DNA of 15,480 nucleotides, taken from Sphingobacteriaceae bacterium. GTDB taxonomy: Bacteria; Bacteroidota; Bacteroidia; B-17B0; Aurantibacillaceae. Below the pieces are notes generated by a model, which ran no database searches, was not told where the DNA came from, and saw nothing but the letters and a program-made list of their open reading frames with translations. Of the stretch, positions 6,898-14,800 are shown in pieces (the first letter of the stretch is position 1; each line of letters starts with the position of its first letter). The stretch spans positions 1 through 15,480 of the forward strand of contig JANYCL010000355.1 of assembly GCA_025360355.1 (NCBI GenBank). The letters run 5' to 3'. The position numbers and the translations under genes are program-made.

Positions 6898-7980
6898 TTA
6901 AAGTTTTATTGTTCCGCTGAAATAAACTGCTCCGCCAACCGAATCGTGTTTTGCTCCGGTAACTGAACTTAATGTATTTGTTTGTTCGTTTAATCTTAAA
7001 TGTCCCAGTAATGCAAAAATAAGTGCCTCTTTGTAATTAATTGTTGTTTCATCCGGAATAATGATCTTTCCTTTGTAATATTTTTTAAGAACCTCAATTA
7101 AAAATGTATTATGTGCACCACCTCCTGTTACAAAAACATCTTCTAGTTTATTTTCATTCAGTACTTGCGCAATTTGAAAAGCAATATGATCTACAAGCGT
7201 ATTTAAGATGTCGTTGACCGGCAACTTACTTTTTTCGATACAGTATAAAAATTCATTCTCAAAATTTTCGCGGCCTAAAGATTTTGCTGACTTAATTTTA
7301 AAGAAACTTAAATTATTTAAATTGTTTAGTAATTCTTCATTGCAGTTTCCTTGTTTTGCCCAATCGCCATTCTTATCATAATCGCTACCTGCTAATTGTG
7401 CAAAATAATTAAGAGCCATATTCGCAAAACAAACATCAAATGCAATGCGCGAATTATTTTTCGTAAACGAAATATTAGCAATACCGCCAATGTTCAAACA
7501 ACTTTTGTATTGATTAAACAGTAATTTATCACCAATAGGAACCAAAGGTGCGCCTTGTCCGGCTAAAGCAACATCCAGACTTCTGAAATCACAAACTGTA
7601 GTGATATTTGTTTGAGCTGTGATAGTTGCTCCGCAGCCAAATTGTGTGCTAAAACCTTTTTCAGGTTGATGGAAAACGGTATGTCCGTGCGAAGCAATTG
7701 CATTTGGTTTTCCGGGAACACCGTTCATAAATTTCAGTATCTCTTTCCCGATAAATTTTCCGAATTGGTGATGAAGTTTAAAATAATTCTCAACATTAAG
7801 AAAAGGCAATGATCTTAGTTTGTTTTTTTGAGCTGCGCTATAAGAAATGGTGTCGGCTTTTAGAATTTTGTAGCTTAAATTATCCGCTTCGCCTTCAAAC
7901 TCGCAAAGGGCAATATCCAAACCATCGAGCGAGGTGCCGCTCATTATGCCGATGATTGTGTATTTACCTGATTTTGACAA
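6898..7980 (-). CDS. anmK: Anhydro-N-acetylmuramic acid kinase
   Basis: AnmK hydrolyses and phosphorylates 1,6-anhydroMurNAc to MurNAc-6-phosphate, a cytoplasmic step of peptidoglycan recycling. The 360-residue length is normal. GIMSGTSLDGLDIA (11-24) is the N-terminal ATPase-fold phosphate motif. SHGHTVFHQP (97-106), DFRSLDVALAGQGAPLVP (131-148) with the likely catalytic aspartate, LNIGGIANIS (162-171) and FVTGGGAHN near 283-291 complete the family signatures. The loop FDVCFANMALN (181-191) replaces the DTGPGN seen in enterobacterial AnmK; this may be a lineage feature. It is the first gene of the six-gene minus-strand run. A perfect -7 box lies about 27 bases upstream of the ATG. Confidence 0.93.
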   Translation of the reverse strand: MSKSGKYTIIGIMSGTSLDGLDIALCEFEGEADNLSYKILKADTISYSAAQKNKLRSLPFLNVENYFKLHHQFGKFIGKEILKFMNGVPGKPNAIASHGHTVFHQPEKGFSTQFGCGATITAQTNITTVCDFRSLDVALAGQGAPLVPIGDKLLFNQYKSCLNIGGIANISFTKNNSRIAFDVCFANMALNYFAQLAGSDYDKNGDWAKQGNCNEELLNNLNNLSFFKIKSAKSLGRENFENEFLYCIEKSKLPVNDILNTLVDHIAFQIAQVLNENKLEDVFVTGGGAHNTFLIEVLKKYYKGKIIIPDETTINYKEALIFALLGHLRLNEQTNTLSSVTGAKHDSVGGAVYFSGTIKL

Positions 7981-8006
7981 GCTTTTAGAGCTTAAAATTA
8001 TTTAAA

Positions 8007-8014
8007 CAAATCTA
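8007..8014 (-). promoter_or_regulatory. -7 promoter box for the anmK-led minus-strand run
   Basis: The plus strand reads CAAATCTA, which is TAGATTTG on the minus strand, a perfect TAnnTTTG. Transcription would begin near 8000, about 20 bases before the anmK ATG at 7980. A CAAA on the plus strand at 8028-8031 could serve as a -33 TTTG, but the spacing is short. Confidence 0.5.
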
Positions 8015-8046
8015 TAAAAAAAAGCACCAAAAAGCCTATATAATAT

Positions 8047-8054
8047 TATATTTG
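8047..8054 (+). promoter_or_regulatory. -7 promoter box for the acyl-CoA dehydrogenase gene
   Basis: TATATTTG is a perfect TAnnTTTG. Transcription near 8061 would leave a leader of about 32 bases before the ATG at 8093, but only about 8 before the alternative TTG at 8069. This supports the ATG as the start. No clear TTG is seen at the -33 distance. Confidence 0.55.
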
Positions 8055-8092
8055 CAAGGCTGGCAAAATTGGCCCTTAAAAAACACGAACCT

Positions 8093-9232
8093 ATGCATTT
8101 TGAACTTACAGAAGAGCATTTAATGATTCAGAAGGCAGCGCGTGAATTTGCGCAAAATGAATTGAAGCCCGGAGTTATTGAACGTGATGAGCACCAAAAA
8201 TTCCCCACCGAACAAATTAAAAAAATGGCCGAATTGGGTTTTTTAGGTATGATGGTCGACCCTAAATACGGCGGCGGCGGAATGGATGCTATTTCTTACG
8301 TTTTAGCAATGGAAGAAATTTCTAAAGTTGATGCATCTTGCAGTGTGGTAATGAGTGTAAATAATTCATTAGTATGTTGGGGATTAGAACAATTTGGTAA
8401 CGAAGAACAAAAACAAAAATATTTAGTGCCTTTAGCTAAAGGTGAAAAAATAGGCGCATTTTGCCTATCAGAACCTGAAGCAGGAAGTGATGCGACTTCA
8501 CAAAAAACAACTGCAATAGATAAAGGCGATAACTATTTAGTGAACGGTACAAAAAACTGGATCACCAATGGAAACAGTGCATCGGTTTACATGGTAATGG
8601 TGCAAACGAATGTTGAATTAGGTCACAAAGGCATCAACTGCCTTATCATGGAAAAAGATATGCCTGGTTTTACTGTTGGTCCGAAAGAAAATAAAATGGG
8701 TATCCGCGCAAGTGATACACACTCGTTAATGTTTAGCGATGTTAAAGTTCCGAAAGCAAATCGTATTGGTGAAGAAGGTTTTGGTTTTAAATTCGCTATG
8801 AAAACGTTGACAGGAGGAAGAATTGGTATCGCATCACAAGCTTTAGGAATTGCAAGCGGTGCTTATGAATTAGCATTAGCATATTCGAAAGAAAGAAAAG
8901 CATTTGGAAAATTAATTTCCGGACATCAGGCCATTCAATTTAAGTTAGCTGATATGGCAACAAGAATTGAGTGCGCACGTTTATTAATTTACAGAGCTGC
9001 CTGGTTAAAAGATCAGCATTTACCAATGGATAAAGAAAGTGCGATGGCAAAAGTTTATGCCAGCGAAACAGCCATGTGGGTTACAACAGAAGCGGTGCAG
9101 GTGCACGGTGGATACGGTTACGTAAAAGAATATCACGTTGAACGTTTGATGCGTGATGCAAAAATTACACAGATCTACGAAGGTACAAGCGAAGTGCAGC
9201 GTATTGTTATAGCAAGAGCTTTATTAGCATAA
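8093..9232 (+). CDS. Acyl-CoA dehydrogenase (short/medium-chain type)
   Basis: This FAD enzyme catalyses alpha,beta-dehydrogenation of acyl-CoA, passing electrons to electron-transfer flavoprotein. From the ATG at 8093 it is 379 residues, the usual length for bacterial butyryl-CoA-type enzymes. FCLSEPEAGSDA (123-134) and NWITNG (155-160) are the acyl-CoA dehydrogenase signature and flavin-contact segments. GGRIGIASQALGIA forms the start of the C-terminal helical domain. Glu363 in QIYEGTSEVQRI is in the position of the catalytic base. The frame extends upstream to a TTG at 8069, adding MALKKHEP. I prefer the ATG because MHFELTEEHLMIQ is a typical family start and because of the -7 box position. 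Chain-length specificity cannot be read from motifs alone. Confidence 0.94.
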   Translation: MHFELTEEHLMIQKAAREFAQNELKPGVIERDEHQKFPTEQIKKMAELGFLGMMVDPKYGGGGMDAISYVLAMEEISKVDASCSVVMSVNNSLVCWGLEQFGNEEQKQKYLVPLAKGEKIGAFCLSEPEAGSDATSQKTTAIDKGDNYLVNGTKNWITNGNSASVYMVMVQTNVELGHKGINCLIMEKDMPGFTVGPKENKMGIRASDTHSLMFSDVKVPKANRIGEEGFGFKFAMKTLTGGRIGIASQALGIASGAYELALAYSKERKAFGKLISGHQAIQFKLADMATRIECARLLIYRAAWLKDQHLPMDKESAMAKVYASETAMWVTTEAVQVHGGYGYVKEYHVERLMRDAKITQIYEGTSEVQRIVIARALLA

Positions 9233-9277
9233 AAAAATAAAGCATTTCATATTTCCTTAATCTTATTTTAAAATCCG

Positions 9278-10651
9278 ATGAAAGTTTGTAAAAATATAAT
9301 GGAAGCTATTGGTAACACGCCAATGGTTCGTTTAAATAAAATTGTAAAAGATCTGCCTTGCGAAGTGTATGCAAAAGTAGAAACTTTTAATCCCGGCAAT
9401 TCTATAAAAGATAGAATGGCGATCAAGATGATCGAAGATGCAGAAAAAGATGGCAGACTAAAACCGGGAGGAACAATTATTGAAGGCACCAGCGGAAATA
9501 CCGGAATGGGTTTAGCAATTGGTGCTGTAATTAAAGGTTACAAATGTATTTTCACTACAACAGATAAACAGAGTAAAGAAAAAGTTGATGCACTCCGCGC
9601 TTTTGGTGCAGAAGTGGTTGTTTGTCCAACCGATGTTGATCCTGAAGATCCGCGTTCTTATTATTCTGTTTCATCACGTTTGGTAAATGAAATTCCTAAT
9701 TCGTGGAAACCAAATCAATATGATAATCCGAGTAATGCCATTGCTAATTATGAACAAACCGGTCCTGAAATTTGGGATCAAACGGATGGTAAAGTTACGC
9801 ATTTGGTTGTTGGAGTAGGGACAGGCGGAACAATTTGCGGAACAGGAAAATTTTTGAAAGAAAAAAATCCAAACATAAAAGTTTTAGGAATTGATACTTA
9901 TGGTTCGGTATTTAAAAAATATAAGGAGACAGGAATTTTAGATAAGAACGAAATTTATCCTTACATCACCGAAGGTATTGGCGAAGATTTTTTACCATTG
10001 AATGTTGATTTTAATATTATTGATCATTTTGAAAAAGTAACTGATAAAGATGCTGCGATCATGACGCGCCGTATTACGCGTGAAGAAGCTATTTTCGTTG
10101 GGAACAGCGCAGGTTCTGCATTGGCAGGATTGATGCAAATGAAAGACAAATTTAAAAAAGGTGATGTTGTTGTAATTATTTTTCATGATCATGGTACACG
10201 TTATCTTGGTAAAATGTTCAATGATGATTGGATGCGCGACCGTGGCTTTCTTACAATCAGCAAACCAAAAGCTATTGATCTTATCTCATCGCACAAAAAT
10301 CAAAAATTAGTAACGGTCGATGCCACTGCTACAGTGAACGATGCTTTAGTATTAATGAATAAATTTAATATTTCGCAATTACCGGTTTCAAAAAATAATG
10401 ATTTTGTAGGTTCGCTCGATGATGGTTATCTTTTCGCGCAGCTAATAAAGAACAGCGAAATTAAAAATAAAAAAGTAGCTGATGTGATGCAGAAAGCTTT
10501 TCCTGTTGTGGATGCGCAATGTACCATTGACGAAATTTCGAAGTTAATAACAAAAGATAATAATGCGGTATTGATGAAAGATCTTGGAGGAAATACGCAT
10601 ATTATCACTAAGCACGATGTAATTCAGGCCGTAGCCCAAATGGGAAATTAA
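9278..10651 (+). CDS. cbs: Cystathionine beta-synthase with C-terminal CBS domain pair
   Basis: This 457-residue fold-type II PLP enzyme condenses serine (or O-acetylserine) with homocysteine or sulfide. Lys44 in NPGNSIKDR is the PLP lysine, GTSGNTG (70-76) binds the substrate carboxylate, and GVGTGGTI (179-186) holds the PLP phosphate. NSAGSALAG (276-284) is the fourth conserved segment. Two CBS domains follow, at about 335-392 and 397-455, usually adenosyl-ligand regulatory modules. There is no N-terminal heme-binding extension, as expected for a bacterial enzyme. The domain pair and length favour cystathionine beta-synthase over cysteine synthase. The gene begins 45 bases after the dehydrogenase gene with no obvious promoter or terminator between, so cotranscription is possible. 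Confidence 0.85.
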   Translation: MKVCKNIMEAIGNTPMVRLNKIVKDLPCEVYAKVETFNPGNSIKDRMAIKMIEDAEKDGRLKPGGTIIEGTSGNTGMGLAIGAVIKGYKCIFTTTDKQSKEKVDALRAFGAEVVVCPTDVDPEDPRSYYSVSSRLVNEIPNSWKPNQYDNPSNAIANYEQTGPEIWDQTDGKVTHLVVGVGTGGTICGTGKFLKEKNPNIKVLGIDTYGSVFKKYKETGILDKNEIYPYITEGIGEDFLPLNVDFNIIDHFEKVTDKDAAIMTRRITREEAIFVGNSAGSALAGLMQMKDKFKKGDVVVIIFHDHGTRYLGKMFNDDWMRDRGFLTISKPKAIDLISSHKNQKLVTVDATATVNDALVLMNKFNISQLPVSKNNDFVGSLDDGYLFAQLIKNSEIKNKKVADVMQKAFPVVDAQCTIDEISKLITKDNNAVLMKDLGGNTHIITKHDVIQAVAQMGN

Positions 10652-11805
10652 TCTGAAATTAATTTAGCTGCTTCTTTTCCTACCAGACTGCCAATGGCAA
10701 TACCCATGCCGCCCATGCGCACTGCACATACAACATTGGTAGAATAATGTTTGATAATTGGTTTTTTTTCTGAACCAACACCCATAATTCCTGCCCAGCG
10801 GCGTTCAATTTCAAATTTTTGTGCAGGAATAATTACTGTTTTCAATAAATTTTCTAATTGGTTTTGAATTTTAGAAGTAATTGCAATTTCTGTTGTGGTT
10901 TCGCCTTTGATGTCAAGATTTCTTCCGCCGCCGAATAAAATGCGGTCATCAATGTTCCGGAAATAATAAAACCCTTCATCATAATGAAAAGTACCTTTTA
11001 GTTTTAAATTTTTAATTGGTTTTGTAATTAAAACTTGCGCCCGTGCGGGATCAACATTTTTTATTTTTAAAAGCTCTTTTGCAAAACCGTTCACTGCTAC
11101 AATTACTTTTTTCGTTTTAAAAACTCCTAAATTGCTCTCTAATTCAACACCGTTCTTAGTATCGGAAATTGAAGAGATCTCAATATTATTTAAGACTTCT
11201 ATTTTTTCTTTTCGGACAAGCTGCAATAAACTGCTGAACATTTTGGACGTATCAATTTGTCCTTCGTATTGGTTATAAATGACTCCGTTTATTTTTTTGA
11301 ATCCAAAGTTTTTTATTGCTGAATTACTTGCTGTAAATGCATTTTTTTTGCCAAGATTTTCGTTTATTTTTTTATTTAAATAACGAAGCTTCTCGTTACA
11401 TTGGTTAAAAGAGGCTTTTGAGCTGAATAATTCATAACCACCATATTGTTTAAATCCAATATTTTCATCACCTAAATTTTTACGTAAAAGTTTGAGGCCA
11501 TCCCACCGCATTTTCACTGTTTCCCATACTGTTTTTTCAGATATTTTTTTAATATCGCCCAATAATTCGCTCGGACTTCCGAAACAGGCAAAACCAGCAT
11601 TTTTGGTACTTGCTCCAGAGGGTAAAATACCTCGTTCGACCACCAAAACCCTTGCTTTAGGGTTGTTTTTTTTGAAATAAAGTGCTGCATTTAATCCTAC
11701 GATTCCAGACCCAATAACAATAAGATCAACACCCGAAAAATAATGTTTATGTTCCCAATAGCTAATATTAACAACGGTATTCTCAAATATTGCTTTCTTT
11801 CTCAT
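10648..11805 (-). CDS. FAD-dependent oxidoreductase (D-amino acid / glycine oxidase, DAO family)
   Basis: The 385-residue protein has an N-terminal Rossmann FAD site: DLIVIGSGIVGLNAALYF (27-44) with the GxGxxG-type motif at 32-37 and Glu57 (VVERG) for the adenosine ribose. STKNAGFACFGSP (66-78) follows as in DAO-family enzymes. The C-terminal RMGGMGIAIGSLVG (363-376) closes the flavin site. The family oxidises amines, amino acids or glycerol-3-phosphate; the substrate here cannot be identified. An unusual 25-residue lead, MRKKAIFENTVVNISYWEH, precedes the Rossmann strand. It looks cytoplasmic, without a signal peptide. It converges on the cystathionine beta-synthase gene, and the two stop codons share the palindrome TTAA. 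Confidence 0.87.
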   Translation of the reverse strand: MRKKAIFENTVVNISYWEHKHYFSGVDLIVIGSGIVGLNAALYFKKNNPKARVLVVERGILPSGASTKNAGFACFGSPSELLGDIKKISEKTVWETVKMRWDGLKLLRKNLGDENIGFKQYGGYELFSSKASFNQCNEKLRYLNKKINENLGKKNAFTASNSAIKNFGFKKINGVIYNQYEGQIDTSKMFSSLLQLVRKEKIEVLNNIEISSISDTKNGVELESNLGVFKTKKVIVAVNGFAKELLKIKNVDPARAQVLITKPIKNLKLKGTFHYDEGFYYFRNIDDRILFGGGRNLDIKGETTTEIAITSKIQNQLENLLKTVIIPAQKFEIERRWAGIMGVGSEKKPIIKHYSTNVVCAVRMGGMGIAIGSLVGKEAAKLISD

Positions 11806-11817
11806 TGTAATCTAGGA

Positions 11818-11825
11818 TATTTTTG
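11818..11825 (+). promoter_or_regulatory. -7 promoter box for the 13-repeat secreted protein gene
   Basis: TATTTTTG is a perfect TAnnTTTG. Transcription near 11832 would leave a leader of about 30 bases before the ATG at 11862. No clear TTG lies at the expected -33 spacing. Confidence 0.5.
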
Positions 11826-11861
11826 TAAATTTAAGATGTTTTTTAGGATACTCGTTAATTT

Positions 11862-14800
11862 ATGAATATTAGGCTTTTAGTCATATTTTTCAGCTTCATT
11901 GCCTATTTTGTTTCCGGTCAAGTGGCAGTTCCCACAGCCACCCAAACTTTCCCTCTTCATGTTGGTGGTTTTGTTACAAATTTAAAAGGAAATGGCATGC
12001 CCGGGGTAAGTGTTGTAGTGAACCAAGGCGGAAAGATCCTCAATACAGTTACTACCGATGGTACCGGTAAATATGATTTTGATCTCCCATTAAATTTCGA
12101 TTATAGTATTGTTGTTTCAAAACCAGGAATGGCAACCAAAAAATACGCAGTATCAACTCGCGGTGTCCCGCCGGAAAAAGCGACAAGTAAATTTTCGAGT
12201 GTAGAAGCGAGTTTAACTCTGTTTGAAAAATTAGACGGAGTTGATTATTCTTTGCTTAATCAACCTTTAAATAAATATACTTACAATCCAACAAAAGATA
12301 ATTTCGAATATGATAAAGGTTATCTCGATCAAATGTTGGGGGGCTTACAAAATTTAATGGCTGCTATACAAAACGAGTTAAAGAAAAGAGAAGATATTGA
12401 AGCTAATTATGCAGCGACAATAAAAGCAGCTGATAAAGCTTTTCAGAAAAATGATTGGCCGGGCGCAAAGGCTGATTACCAATCGGCTTTAGCAATGAAA
12501 CCAAATGAAAGTTGGCCAAAAGCGCAACTAGCACAAATCGATAAGGTCATTGCGGAACAAGCGGCTTTGAATAAGAAAAAAGAAGATGATGCAAAAAAAG
12601 CAGGAGAAGATGCGATCAAGAAAAAAGCGGAAGAAGATCTGAATAATAAATATTTAGCGGCAATAAAAAAAGGCGATGATGGTTTCGGAAAAAAAGATTG
12701 GGCTGTTGCGAAAGCAGGATACAATGAAGCGTTAAGTTACAAGGCTGCTGAAACGTATCCTAAAAATCAATTAGCGGCAATTGAAAAAGCAATTGCAGAT
12801 GCAGCAAAAAACAAAGCAGATGCTGATGCGAAAGCAGCGCTCGATGCAAAATATGCAGTGGCAATTAAAAAAGGTGATGATGGTTTCGCTGCGAAAACTT
12901 GGGCTGCTGCAAAAGCCGCTTATACTGAAGCGCTTGGAGTGAAACCGACAGAACAATATCCGAAAGATAAAATTGCTGCTATCGATAAATTATTAGCAGA
13001 TGAAGCGAATGCAGCGAAAAACAAAGCTGACATAGATGCAAAATATTTAGCAGCAATAAAAAAAGGTGACGATGGATTTGCTGCGAAAAGTTGGATAGCC
13101 GCAAAAGCCGGTTATCAGGAAGCGCTTGGCGTAAAACCGACTGAGCAATATCCAAAAGATAAAATTGCAGCAATTGATAAATCTATTGCGGATGAAGCCG
13201 CCGCAAAAGCAAAAGCAGATGCGGATGCTGCAGCAAAAGCAGCACTTGATGCAAAATATGCAGCTGCCATAAAAAAAGGTGATGATGCATTCGCGACAAA
13301 AACTTGGGTTGCAGCAAAAGCCGGTTATACTGAAGCGCTTGGAGTGAAACCCGCAGAACAATATCCTAAAGATAAAATTGCCGCGATCGATAAAGCTATT
13401 GCTGATGAAAATGCAAACAAATCAAAAGCTGAATTGGATGCAAAATATGCAGCTGCTCTTAAAAAAGGTGATGATGCATTCGCGACAAAAACTTGGGTAG
13501 CAGCAAAAGCAGGATATACTGAAGCATTAGGAATAAAACCTGCAGAACAATATCCGAAAGATAAAATTGCAGCAATTGATAAAGCCATCGCAGATGAAGC
13601 CGCCGCGAAAGCAAAAGCAGATGGTGATGCAAAAACAAAAGCTGAACTGGAAGCAAAATATTTAGCAGCAATTAAAAAAGGGGATGATGCATTCGCAACA
13701 AAAGATTGGACAACCGCAAGAGGCGGATATACTGAAGCGCTTGGGTATAAGTCTGGGGAAAAATATCCGAAAGATCAAATTGCATTAATTGATAAAAATT
13801 TAGGAGATGCCGCCGCCGCAAAAGCAAAAGCTGATGCAGATGCCGCAGCAAAAGCCAAAGCGGAAGCAGATGCCGCAGCAAAACTCGCAGCTGATGCAAA
13901 AACTAAAGCAGAATTAGAAGCGAAATATGCAGCAGCAATTAAAAAAGGAGATGATGCTTTCACTGCTAAAACTTGGGCTACAGCGCGAACAGGTTACAAT
14001 GAAGCACTTGGTTTTAAACCAACAGAACAATATCCGAAAGACAGATTAGCCGCAATTGATAAAGCTATTGCTGATGAAAAAAATAATATGGATGCAGCTG
14101 CTAAAGCAAAAGCTGAAGCGGAATTAAAAGCGAAATACGATGCAGCAATTAAAAAAGGAGATGATGGGTTTGCAGCGAAATCCTGGTTAGCATCGAAGGG
14201 TGCATACAATGAAGCACTTGGTTATAAGCCAACGGAAAAATATCCGAAAGATCAAATTGCATTAATTGATAAAGCATTAGCTGATGAATTAGCAAATAAA
14301 TCAAAATCAGAAGCTGATGCCGCAGCTAAAGCAGCACTCGAAGCAAAATACCAGGCAGCAATTAAAAAAGGTGATGCAGCTTTTGCAAAAAAAGATTGGC
14401 CGACAGCACGTGGTGGTTATAATGAAGCACTTGGAATAAAAGCAAATGAACAATACCCGAAAGATAAATTAGCTGCTATTGATAAAGCGATTGAAGACGA
14501 AAAAAATAATATGGATGCATCTGCCAAAGCAAAAGCCGAAGCGGAGCTGAATGCAAAATATCAAGCAGCAATTAAAAAAGGTGATGCAGCTTTCCTGAAA
14601 AAAGATTGGCCGAATGCAAGATCGGGTTTTAACGAAGCGCTCGGATTTAAACCCGCAGAACAATATCCAAAAGATAGATTAGCTGCCATTGATAAAGCAA
14701 TTGCTGATGAAAAAAACAATATGGATGCAGCAGCTAAGGCAAAAGCCGAAGCAGAACTGAATGCAAAATATCTTGCAGCAATTAAAAAAGGCGATGATGC

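Noticed and set aside
8069..8092. TTG start adding eight residues (MALKKHEP) to the acyl-CoA dehydrogenase
   Set aside because: The -7 box at 8047-8054 would leave almost no leader, and the ATG at 8093 gives the normal family N-terminus and length.
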